The position numbers and the translations under genes are program-made. Under the pieces are notes generated by a model. It was not told where the DNA came from. It made no database searches and saw only the letters and a program-made list of their open reading frames with translations. From NCBI GenBank assembly GCA_021397835.1, contig JAJFZO010000889.1:2294001-2358000 (forward strand): a stretch of DNA of 64,000 nucleotides, read 5' to 3'. Position 1 is the stretch's first letter; the number at the start of each line of letters is the position of its first letter. This document shows, one piece after another, positions 44,301 through 55,122 of this stretch. Source of the DNA: Moringa oleifera (taxonomy: Eukaryota; Streptophyta; Magnoliopsida; Brassicales; Moringaceae).

Positions 44301-45165
44301 GAAACCGGTCCATGTAAGGGGACAACCACCGCAGACAGTGTAGGCAAAGTGGCCGAGGACCAGAACCCACCAGGAGAAGCATATGGTGACAGAAGCGCCG
44401 ACCACTCCGAGTTGCAGCCTGTACACAAACAGCCAACTGACAACCACATGCACCAGAAGAGCCACCAGAGACACCCATGCAGTGACAATGTTCTTTAGTT
44501 GGCTCTGCAGGAATCTCTGCAGAGGAAACTGAAAGGCAAAGCTGAAGTGAAGCGGTATCATCCCCAGTGCCGCAACCCCAGAAAGCTCTGCGACGTCCTC
44601 AGGCTGCCCTAAGAGCTTCAAGAGCGGAGTCGCGAACAGGTAGAGTGGCAACAGCAGAATACAACAAATGAAGAGAACAATCCATGAACGCTGCATGTAT
44701 ATACCCAACATGTAGTACTTCTTGGCCCCAAATGCTTGCCCGCAAAGCGTTTCAAGCGCACTCGCCATGCCCAACTGATCATAAAACCAACCCAGAAGCC
44801 GTTAATCTTTCAGTCTTTTTTAAAAAAAGCAGAGAGACAAAAGAAAAAACGACCTGATTTTACCGTACCAAGAGACCAAAGTCAAAACCAACGATGACAT
44901 TATTAGCAATGGAGATGGCAGCTAGCTCGAGGTCACCCAGATGGCCAGCAAAGGCCTGGGTGATAACCAGCATAGAATAGGAAGTAATCCTGCTGAAGAT
45001 CGCGGGGCCAACAATCCGCCACAGCTTCTTCGACTCAACCCACACCCTTGTCTTAAGATCTTGCTCTTCATCTTCCAGCAAATCGGCCTTCGATTGAATC
45101 GAATCAGCTACATCTTCTAGGAAAGGAACCTTGTTTTCCTCTACCCCACCGTTCCACGTCGACAT
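41317..45165 (-). CDS. MATE efflux transporter (DETOXIFICATION 27-29-like)
   Basis: Eight exons on the minus strand: 45165-44869, 44774-44233, 44155-44069, 43831-43775, 42890-42652, 42568-42450, 41560-41471 and 41373-41317; phases join, giving 495 residues, normal for plant MATE proteins. Twelve hydrophobic helices are expected and many are clear. Family motifs seen: [19 protein letters not shown] near the start, [19 protein letters not shown], and [11 protein letters not shown] in the second half. MATE proteins export organic cations, flavonoids or other metabolites using a proton or sodium gradient, at tonoplast or plasma membrane. The sequence is closest to the DTX27-29/TT12-related group; substrate is unknown. 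The start [11 protein letters not shown] is taken because the frame upstream lacks family similarity. Intron 4 (42891-43774) is the longest apart from intron 6 (41561-42449), which is AT-rich and holds an (AT)n run at about 42313-42331. Confidence 0.93.
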
Positions 45166-46629
45166 GTCTGCTGCTACCTCTCTCACACACCCACTTCTTA
45201 ATTTCTCCAAGTTTTTCTTTACGATTGCAGCAAAACAAAGAGAGACAAGAGTCGCAGGGTCATTCGGCTTCAATATTTAAAGACGAAGAAGAATGTACAT
45301 GGTAGTCTTCCATTGATTATGTGGTCTACAAAATTGGTGGAAAGACGTTCGGCCACGGGTTCTTTCGAAGTAAATTACAAATTTCTTTTCTTTTTTCCTC
45401 ATATTAGCATCTGTAGAAAATTGAGCTCAGCACATGCAGAAAGAGAACAAGAAAAAGAAACAGACAAAAACTTCCACGGGTAGTGTCAATTGAAAAAAAA
45501 AAGGAAATTATAATGCAATTATTTTTCTGTTTCTGTAAGCAAGCAGTCAGCCATGGCGTCGGGTAAGAACCAGAAGCTTGTGTGTGGCTGAGACGGGTCC
45601 TATGAGGACAGAGCCCGCAGCGGCTAGGGGCATTGGATACGAACAAGACCGCGCATCTGAGCCTGTAAATCTAACCCTGACGTCATTGCTCACGCGATTT
45701 CTGCTTCCTGACCCACCCTATACCACAACCTTTCCTCTTCATGTTGCCTTATCTATAATTTAGTATTCCTATTATTATAAAGTGTAAAAAAAAAAATCAT
45801 ATTTACAAAAAGATTAATTTAATTAAAAATTTACCAGAAATTACTACAATCTCACATCATGTAAAATTTTATTAATAAAATGTAATATAAAATTAGATAT
45901 ATATACAAATATATAGCATACAAATATTTTTAATAAATATTTTATGAAAATATATCATCAATTATAATGTAATATTTACAAAATTAATAGTTTTATATCA
46001 AAAATTTGCCTAATAATTACCTTCTCACTTTTTCCAAATGAATAAGTTTCTTAGATTTACAATCTACTATGATCCACACAAATTGAGATTCTGCTAATGC
46101 ATGAAAATCTGAATTATTTGCTCCTAATAATTGAAAACAGGAATACATTTTTTTATCCACGTTTTTTTCATTTTTTTTTTGGTAAATTGATCTTTAACTC
46201 ACCTGAGTTGCTTGATTAGGATTTTTTTTCCAAAAATACCCAATTAAACATATTTTATTAAATTTATATTAATCATAAACTTGAGAAAAATATAAAGTAA
46301 AATTAATTTAAAATCCAGAAAATTCATCCAATAATACTGTGTTTCTCTCTAAACTTATATTATATCATTAAATCTCTAATTTGTGGTTCTTAACTTCAAA
46401 GAAGGCCAGTTAACTCGACATCCATCAATCAAGCACCAGGCCCCCAATCAATTAACAGGACTTTTCAAAGCTTTACTCCTAAAAATATGGACATAGACTG
46501 CCCTGTTCCTAAGCTAGAAAATCTAATGTTTAATTTGGATACTTTTAATGGCTGATCTGATACTTACTATTTAATATTACCTTTTTAAATACGTTGATCT
46601 AAATGAGTAAACGTTAATTTTAAATATTT

Positions 46630-47175
46630 TATGTATTTTTGTAAATATATTAATCATCACGTATATCAATTAATTTAAAATAAATATCATTTAAAATTTT
46701 AAAATTTATCCTCTTTTTTCGATCAAATTTTGACTTTCAAAACCTATTTAAACCCTTTAATATATTAATTTTATTTAAATTAAATATTAATTTAAAATAT
46801 TTATAAAAAAATTAATGATATTTTTATTCGTTTGATTTTATTTCTCAAATTTTAAAAATTTTGAACTAATAAGATATTTGTTTTAAATTTTTAAAATTTT
46901 TGATAGTACATATTTTTTTAAAAAATATTTTTAATTTTAAAAATTTAAATTTTTATGATAATTATTTAAATATTTTTAATTTATATAAAAAATTATAAGA
47001 TAAATTTTATTGTGTAATCTCTAATTTGAATATCTTTAATGTTTAAACAAAATTAAAATATTAAATTTTATTTATATATGTTTTGAAAATAAAATTTGAG
47101 ATTTAAAATGATATTTATTAAAAAATTAATATTTAAATTAATATATATTTATTATCAAAATATCTTTAATAAATT
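46630..47175. repeat. AT-rich fold-back (MITE-like) element, tentative
   Basis: The left part (about 46670-46790) and the reverse complement of the right part (about 47030-47140) share a run of similar strings, such as AAATAAATATCATTT and a CAAATTTT...TTTTCAAAACC/ATAT block. That suggests long, decayed terminal inverted repeats. The left part also resembles 26235-26350. Edges and target-site duplication are not resolved; low complexity makes chance similarity possible. Confidence 0.4.
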
Positions 47176-48056
47176 AAATAAAAAGTACATGTTTGTTTTG
47201 GTAGGATCACATTTTTGATCATGAAAATGTTCTTTATGATTCCATTAATTAATTAATTTTATTAAAATAAATTATAATTATTTTTTATTTTTCATTAAAA
47301 AACTCAACACAAAATTTAGAGTATCAACCATGTCATATCAAACCTCTCCATAATAAAGGTAAAGAAAGACGATGATATTTGTGTTTGGTTGGTAGGGTAT
47401 GTAAATCATATCTGGGGATGTCTTTATTCTTCCTTAGCATAGGCCATTGTCAATACAACCAAGAATTGCAGTTAAATCTACCTGTTCTTAATTTATTATA
47501 AGCTTGCAGACAACGAAAGCGCACCTGTTTGCGCATACTGCCTGTCAAGAACGCAGGACCGCAAGTGCCCACCATTCAATAATGGGCGAACGACAATTCT
47601 ATAACATCTATATATGTTGCCTGGATCTTCTATTGGTCCAGGTCACATTTTTATTTGTTTCACAGATTCATATTTTTTTAATTATTTTTTTGGAAATAAA
47701 AATAAAAATAACAAAATAAACGTGTATTGATGATTATTATTATTTTTCTTTCTTCTTAACACTTTTTTATTCAGCTTTCTCTTCTCTCATTTTCACAATC
47801 GTTATCTTTGCCTTTTCCTCTAGATTTTTAATCTCAACTCCAAACCTTAATCATAAGCCTTAAACCTTACCAGTGAACCAACCGTAAACCCTAACTTTCA
47901 AATCCCAAAACCCTATATATCCCTAACCTATAAAAAATCCAAAAAAAAAAATAGTATGCTATAAACTTTATGGGTGTAAAATGGAATCTTAATTTAGTGA
48001 CACAAAATGGAGCCTTAAAGAACCCAGAACTATGGGGAAGAGATGCAGAGACAGAT

Positions 48057-48212
48057 ATGGCCGTTAAGAGGGCAACAATCTCCACGATCTCTATCAGGGT
48101 TTTTCTTATTTTCTTTTTGTTTGTGGATAAGAGGAGAGCAACGAGTGATCACCATGATGAAATGGAGGTGCATGGAAGAACGGCAGCATCAGTGTCTGAA
48201 AGCCCTGAATGA
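48057..48212 (+). CDS. Small unassigned reading frame (possible secreted peptide)
   Basis: 51 codons in a stretch that is less AT-rich than its surroundings. The N-terminus has basic residues followed by a hydrophobic run (ISIRVFLIFFLFV), which resembles a signal peptide or anchor, followed by a polar, His/Glu-rich tail. No family is recognised; none of the CLE, IDA, RGF, CEP, PIP or RALF end motifs is present. The open frame extends upstream to 47970. It may be chance. Confidence 0.2.
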   Translation: MAVKRATISTISIRVFLIFFLFVDKRRATSDHHDEMEVHGRTAASVSESPE

Positions 48213-49479
48213 AACTCTAGCTAGTGTTGGCAGAAACTGGCAAGACTTCGGAGGAAGTAGAGTCTAACACGTAGAGAACACTTGCTGATTATGGTTAAGG
48301 ATTCAGAGATCCAACACAGATAGTGGAGAGAATAAAATTGATGGGAAGAAGAATTGTTAGTTTCTCTGTGGATTTTTGTTATTACAGGAATCCCAAGAGG
48401 AGCAAGTAGAACTTACACAGTTCACATCAATATTATAATAATTGGCTGTTGGGAAACGGTCAGTGGGTACTGGGTAGTGGGTGCAATAAAGCTACTGGGT
48501 CTAAACCAAGATAATTGCCCAAATTTTCTTTGGGCCGTTTGGCCTTATTATTGGTACAAAAAAAATGGCTTCATGGAGAGAAAAGTTTATGAAAATTTCT
48601 TCCATTTTCAGCTTCATATGGCATATTAAATCCAAACCCATATAGTTAGTGAATTTTGGAAGAAAAGTTTAACCGTAGATATCAATAAACATTTCTTCTT
48701 CTCAATCCAACTCCAACCCATTTATGGTAAGTCCATTGCTATAATGTTGGACCCTATACATAAGCCTCCTCTTATAAGACTAATATTGTCCAAGATTAAT
48801 ATAGAATTAGTTGATTTTTTAAAAGTAATTTATGTTAATGACACATTGAAAAAATATGAAATTTATTAAATAAATAGAAATTCTTTCTATTGGGTAAATT
48901 AATCTTTTGAGTTAAATATTTCACATATGATGAAAAACTTTACGAAAAGCGCTGTATTGCCTAATGTTATGAAAAAGTCAAACCTTTTAGCTTTGTCAGC
49001 CATTGCATGTTATTTAACTTTTTACTTTTTCAAATGGTTATATCCAATCAATTTCTTGTGGTCTTGTTTAATGACATACTCTAATTTATAATCTTGTAAT
49101 TAAGATATGAAAAAAGCCCGCCCATTACTTGAAAAATACATGTGACCCACCAAGTTAGATAGAAAAATAAGGCTAATTTCATGCTTTTCACCATAAGGTA
49201 CAAGTAAGGCCACTTAGTGATAATATCACTAGTAATGGGCAAAGGCTGACAAGTGGACTCCAATATAGACATTGTTAACATTAATGTTGAGTTTTTTTTA
49301 TTAAAAATAAACATTAATTTTTTATAATTTATAATATTAATATAAAAATAATAAAATAAATAAAATTTATAGTTATAATTTTTATTTCTTCAAACAATCA
49401 ATATAATTTTAAGCAACAGAATAGGTGGAGAATACTTTAAAAAAAAAATGAATGTAAATAACAAAGAATAACAAACTGT

Positions 49480-49487
49480 TTTATTGA
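49480..49487 (-). terminator. Probable poly(A) signal of the AGP transcription unit
   Basis: AATAAAAC on the minus strand, about 310 bases beyond the left AGP stop codon and outside the duplicated unit. The corresponding position after the right copy has been replaced by the duplication junction. Confidence 0.45.
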
Positions 49488-49520
49488 ACTATAATCTGAT
49501 GTACACCAGAGCCATCTCTA

Positions 49521-50864
49521 CAACCATCCATCCCCCTATCAGAATGACACACGTGTCAGATCAGGACCCCACTGAAACATAATAAAATCTTTCCTCAAGC
49601 CCAAATAATAGGAATCATCATCATCAACAAACATACATAACAAATAAGTTAAAAGAAAAGAAATGAAAAGGAAACAGTAGAAGCGAAGGAACAAATGAAG
49701 AAAACAGATCTCATGAATCATGATACAGACAAAGGCAGCCTCCACAGCCCGGAAGAAGAAGAAGAATAAGAAGAAGAAACCCCACTCTCTACTTCTAAGC
49801 CAAAACGACGGCGAAGAGAGCTGCAGCAAGAGCAGTGCCAGCAATGAAACCCCTGCTGACCTTGAAGCTGCCGTTGTCTGAGGGTGGGACCTCACCAGAT
49901 GGCTCGGCGGCCGGTTGACCAGCTGGGGTACCTGGTGCGGGGGCAGGAGGGGAGGATACAGAGTTTGGAGTAGGAGCGGGTGATGACTCATCGTCAGGGC
50001 TTGGAGCAGCAGCTGGGGGAGTACTAACTGGAGCTGGGCTTGGTGTGGGAGGAGGGGTGGCCGGTGCTGGTGATGGCGGCGGTGTGGTCGGGGTTGGTGT
50101 GGGTGCCGGTGGGGTCGGCGTCGCTGTTGGTGGTGCAGTGGGTGACGACCCTGGAGCCTGAGCCATGCAGGAGGTGGCCAAGAGACCCAAGATCACAACC
50201 ATCCATCCCCCTATCAGAATGACACACGTGTCAGATCAGGACCCCACTGAAACATAATAAAATCTTTCCTCAAGCCCAAATAATAGGAATCATCATCATC
50301 AACAAACATACATAACAAATAAGTTAAAAGAAAAGAAATGAAAAGGAAACAGTAGAAGCGAAGGAACAAATGAAGAAAACAGATCTCATGAATCATGATA
50401 CAGACAAAGGCAGCCTCCACAGCCCGGAAGAAGAAGAAGAATAAGAAGAAGAAACCCCACTCTCTACTTCTAAGCCAAAACGACGGCGAAGAGAGCTGCA
50501 GCAAGAGCAGTGCCAGCAATGAAACCCCTGCTGACCTTGAAGCTGCCGTTGTCTGAGGGTGGGACCTCACCAGATGGCTCGGCGGCCGGTTGACCAGCTG
50601 GGGTACCTGGTGCGGGGGCAGGAGGGGAGGATACAGAGTTTGGAGTAGGAGCGGGTGATGACTCATCGTCAGGGCTTGGAGCAGCAGCTGGGGGAGTAGG
50701 AGCTGGGCTTGGTGTGGGAGGAGGGGTGGCCGGTGCTGGTGATGGCGGCGGTGTGGTCGGGGTTGGTGTGGGTGCCGGTGGGGTCGGCGTCGCTGTTGGT
50801 GGTGCAGTGGGTGACGACCCTGGAGCCTGAGCCATGCAGGAGGTGGCCAAGAGACCCAAGATCA
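49521..50864. repeat. Near-perfect 0.67-kb tandem duplication of the AGP gene body
   Basis: Unit L, 49521-50195 (675 bases), is repeated as unit R, 50196-50864 (669 bases). By eye the only difference is six extra bases in unit L (adding Val-Ser to the protein). Each unit runs from the AGP 3' UTR to the signal-peptide codons. The promoter and first codons are present only to the right of unit R; the poly(A) signal only to the left of unit L. Confidence 0.9.
49795..50202 (-). CDS. Truncated duplicate of classical arabinogalactan protein
   Basis: 135 residues. From ILGLLATSCMA onward it matches the complete AGP copy to the right, except for an added Val-Ser in the Pro-rich region. The natural first 11 codons are missing. 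The ATG used here comes from the duplicated 3' UTR and happens to join in frame, giving MVV before ILGLL. The signal peptide thus lacks its charged start but keeps a short hydrophobic core and the cleavage site before QAP. No promoter of its own is present: immediately upstream is the 3' UTR of the other copy. It could be translated only from a read-through message, or be a silent pseudogene, or an assembly artefact. Confidence 0.5.
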   Translation of the reverse strand: MVVILGLLATSCMAQAPGSSPTAPPTATPTPPAPTPTPTTPPPSPAPATPPPTPSPAPVSTPPAAAPSPDDESSPAPTPNSVSSPPAPAPGTPAGQPAAEPSGEVPPSDNGSFKVSRGFIAGTALAAALFAVVLA

Positions 50865-50898
50865 TCAAAACTTGGAAAACTCTAGAGCTCATCTTCAT
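50470..50898 (-). CDS. Classical arabinogalactan protein (GPI-anchored)
   Basis: Intronless, 142 residues. Layout: signal peptide 1-23 (MKMSSRVFQVLMILG..., cleavage before QAP), a Pro/Ala/Ser/Thr-rich body of about 90 residues with Ala-Pro, Ser-Pro and Thr-Pro repeats where Pro is expected to be hydroxylated and O-glycosylated, and a C-terminal GPI signal (SDNGSFKVSRGF then a hydrophobic end GTALAAALFAVVLA). Such proteins sit at the outer plasma membrane and wall and act in growth and signalling. Two Met codons stand at positions 1 and 3; the first is taken. Its 3' UTR runs into the duplicated copy and lacks the poly(A) signal seen further left, so transcription probably continues through that copy. 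Confidence 0.9.
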   Translation of the reverse strand: MKMSSRVFQVLMILGLLATSCMAQAPGSSPTAPPTATPTPPAPTPTPTTPPPSPAPATPPPTPSPAPTPPAAAPSPDDESSPAPTPNSVSSPPAPAPGTPAGQPAAEPSGEVPPSDNGSFKVSRGFIAGTALAAALFAVVLA

Positions 50899-53800
50899 GG
50901 TTCTTGTCTAGATCTCGGCGAGAAAGCTAAAGAACGAAAGAGTAAAAGGGTTGTGGAGTTGCAGAGAGGAAAAAGAGAATTGAATTCAGTAGTGAATGAG
51001 CTGAAAAGAGAGGGCAATATAAAAAGGACTTAATCAAAACCAAATAATTTTAAGGGATTCGATTCTCAAATTTGATTAAACTATGTGTATGTGCATTATT
51101 ACATCATGTGTATGCATACATACATGCAAAGCACATATATATAGAAAGACCATGTGAGCTAACTAAGCAATGGCGGTTTGAATAATAATTGGCTCCTAAT
51201 TAATTAAATTATTTTATTATTAATACTTTTTATTTACAAGTTTTTTCCCTTCTTCTTTGAAGTTTCTTCAAGGATCAGGTGCAGAAGCGCAGCACCTAAC
51301 GGGAACAAGTTCAAACTGACACCTATCTGATCAGGGGCGTTTTAGTAACCTCATATGATTTTTGTTCCCTCGTTGCCAATGGGATTTTGACACGTGTTGA
51401 TTTGAATGGGTCAGTAAGATGTCTCCGTCTGTAAATGAACACCCTTCGCAAATTGTCGTTTTTATAAGATTTGGTCACAGCCTGTCCTCCGCGTTACTCA
51501 ACGACTCCTCCGGCGTGGTCGGTGATATTACACTATTGCCCCCCCTTGAATATGTACACACACAAAAAGTCTAACGTTGATGGGCCGCACCAACTATCCT
51601 GCACCTTTTTTCCCCAGACACGTGGCAACCACCCATTTGATCATCTTGTTATTAGCCCCTGATCATCAGGGGGACCCAGTCAAGATATGAGATTTCAACA
51701 CACTGTTTCCAGACCAACGTCACTGTAGCTTCCGGTGGTGATTCGTCTGCCGTGTACAAAAGCCACCCTCATATTAATTGAAAATTTATAAATTTGAATT
51801 TTATTAAATTACAAACAATAATTCATTTTAATTAAAGGACTATGGATTAAATTGTTATTAATTTTTGCCATATATATTAGCTGTGATATAGCCGTTATGT
51901 GGCTGAAGGTGTCATGAGACAGAGAGAGAGAGAGAAAATAATACTTTATAATATATTCAAACTATTATTTTAATTTAATTTTATTATAAATGAAACGTGT
52001 GAATGGGAAACAACTAACATGCCCAGCTGGGGTGCCAAAACGTGCATGTTTTCTTGTCGTGCAACGAACATGGAGGGCTGAGAAGTGATGAGTGTTACCC
52101 ATGCTGTCGTAGAACGCAACAAACCACTCACTTTGCTTGGAAGACAGGTATCCCTTGGAGACACGTGTCGAACTAGAAAGAGGGTTTAATGAAGCTTAGT
52201 GTAAACCCTGTGTCAGGGGGTGGCATCATGGGGTAATTGTTGGAATATTTGATTAATTTTGTCAACTTTATAAAATTAGTGGTGGTTAGGTGAATTATGA
52301 ATAGGAGTTGGCAAAAGCTGGCAAGGATTAGAGTATGACTAAAGGGTAAAAACACATGAACAAGAATGCAGGTTTTTTTTTTTTTTATTTGTTAGAGATT
52401 AATCTTTTCGAGACACATGATTAGCAAGGTTTTTTAATTACTGTCTGGTGATGTTTGTTTAAATATATTTCTTTCTGGTTGGTGACAGATTGGAGTTTTG
52501 TGAAATAAATGGTTGGTGTGGTGTTGTTATGGGTAGGAGGATGAGCAACTTGAAAAGTATTTTTGTTTTCTTTTGTTTTAATAGAAAAAGAAAAGTGATA
52601 ATATTTGATTTTGTGCATGTTGTATTCATCAATTATTGTAAATATTATCTATTTTGAGACTTGAATTGTTTCAGTCATTTTTTTTTCTGGATTTTAAATT
52701 CATTTATAATACTTGAAAAGTTCAATTATTTTATTTTATTAATTAATGTCATTGAAAACAATGCAAATTTTTAAAAATTTAATTAATATGTTGTCAAGAA
52801 AGACTGGTTTTTGTTTTACAAGAATATACAAAGAGAAAAAACAAAAAAGAATTTAGTTGAAATAATTAATCAAATAGAATGAAAAGTGCTATATCTTTTT
52901 GAAAGAAAATGAAGATAATATTTTGTTTTTATTTAAATAGCAATTGATAACAAAGAGGGCTAACCTTAATCATGAATTGGAGAGATAATGGCCCACTGAT
53001 CTAAATTTGACAACCCGGTTAGCCATTTTTGATGGTCACCGCCGAATTCGGCCCCTTGGCCATGAGTTGTCTTGTGCCTTTTTCTTAACTATGTTAACTA
53101 CTCAGATGGGGCAGACCATCCCATTAGAAATTGAATATTCTCGAGTAATCATTTGCTGGACGGTGTCGTTGGATTTTACTTGTATATTTATTCGTTCATG
53201 GGGACGATAGGATGTGTTTGGTACCTAGATCAACATTATCCCTAAAGAGGAACAATTCTCAAGCAATTTTCTCAGTAAATCCATTATTTATAGATTCAGT
53301 TAGGATAAAAAACCAATTTGAATAGAAATGCACAAATATAATAACAAACCAAAAAAAAAAAAAAGAAAAGGAAAGAAAAGAAAGGAGTCTTTTCTTTTTT
53401 TGGGTTTAATGGAATGCTGATGGCATAACCATTAGGGAAATGGCTACATCCATTAACATGGTTACTGAATCAACATAGGAAATAAAAAGGAAGGATAAGG
53501 ATTGCTGAGGTGACTTCAATACTTGGAATAAGAAAAGAAACAGTCAATCAGACAATAATTTCTCACCGGTTTATCTAAAGCTGGAAGGAAGAAGATCGGT
53601 TGTCTTCTATAATCAAAAGAGAAGAAGTGGCAAGTTTTACTGTTTCTCGATCGAGTTGGTTAAACTAACCCAACGGCCTAGGTGGACTGAGTCTTGGGCT
53701 TAGAATTGAGATCCAGTCTCCGTCTCACCAACTGTTAAACTGTCATTTCCCTGTTCCGTCTCAACTCCACCTGTCCTAAGTAGAATATTAACCGTTGGCA

Positions 53801-55122
53801 GACGGAAAGAAGAAATTAATGTAGAAAAGTTGAGTAAATCAATAGCATTAAAAATTTAATAATTTATATATTCAATAAAAAAATCTAAAATTCAGGAGAC
53901 ATATTAAGATAGATAAATGCAGAGATTCGGTCTTTTATTTCATTTCCTTTCCTCAAAAAAAAAAAAAAAAAAAGAAAAGAAGGTCCACTTTAGAAAAAAT
54001 CTTAAAAATTTGAAACAAGCAGTCATTCCGGACAAATACCCTTAATGAGTTTCGACTGGACGACAGTCCAATATGACCAAAATTCAGCATAGCATCAACT
54101 CAACTGATAACCCCTATGCCCCATTAATATCTGTTGCATCATTTGGTCATCCTCCAACTAATCAAAGGACATATCAGCCTCATCTAGCCATTAACCCATG
54201 AAGGTTATGATTAACTATTATAATTTTTTATGATATGCAGCAATGTTTACTATTTATAATTATGATAACATTAAAAAATCATGTTTAAATGAAAATATGA
54301 AAAGAAAATGCATCTTTCATCGGTGCATTATTTTTGAAAAATCACACTCCTTAAAAATTTATCTTTTTGCCGCTTATAAAAAAACTTTTTTCCTGACCAT
54401 TTTCAATTTTTTAAACCATTTTTTCATATTCTATTGAAAATAATAATCTTTTTAAGTAAGAAATACTCATAAATCAGTTTTTTGTTCTTGTGAATTGATG
54501 TGCTAAAAAAAATTGTTGCATTTTATGATACAGTCAACATCAACCTATTAACACTAATTAAAGATGATTTTGTTTTAAAAACATAAAATCAAACTCTAAC
54601 ATCAATCTAACAGTTCTACGTATTACTTTATTGTAAATTCATTTCACTTTGTTTGAAGTAAATCAAATATGCATCAGAATTCCACTGACAATGGGAAGAA
54701 ACCAACTGAGATGGGACAGGGGCTCAGGGATAGACGACAAACAGGGCAGGACAAAAAATTGGACACCAAAGTCTCTCAAAAATCAGGGAGATCATAAGAG
54801 CTAGTGAATGGACATTGCAATTGATTACTCAATGATGAGTATGACAATCACATTGGTATACCCCAAGTGTATGAATGAACTTTTAGTACACAAAGATATC
54901 TAACAAAGGCCTTTCATCAAATTAGTGTAACTTCAGTGAACATTTCACTAAGTGCAGAAGCAGAACCTGCAGGGATGCATTGTGGCACCTAGATGCACAA
55001 TGATGCACAATGATGATTAGAAAGACATCTCTGACTTTCTAGCTGATACTCGTTGGTAGTCGACTCGTGGCAACTATTAAAGTGGCTGTGAACACAAGTA
55101 TCTAATGCAACTAGTAAAGTGG
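50899..55122. other. Intergenic region upstream of AGP
   Basis: The first kilobase should hold the AGP promoter; CACGTG cores are seen near 51392, 51619 and 52160. The rest is AT-rich with long A runs at about 53350 and 53955. No coding frame is supported. Confidence 0.6.

Larger units (their letters stand above)
45166..49520. other. Intergenic region with AT-rich fold-back element and one small unassigned frame
   Basis: Holds the MATE promoter, AT-rich DNA (45.8-47.2 kb) including a fold-back-like block, and a small frame at 48057-48212; the last two are listed separately. A poly(A) signal AATAAA on the minus strand at 49482-49487 probably ends the AGP transcript. No other gene is supported. 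Confidence 0.5.

Noticed and set aside
48043..48267. Second overlapping frame beside the small orphan frame
   Set aside because: It overlaps the 48057 frame in another phase and has no signal or motif that favours it.
49539..50666. Two identical 150-codon frames in the AGP region
   Set aside because: They are alternative-frame shadows of the two AGP units. Their identity is useful only as proof that the underlying DNA is duplicated.
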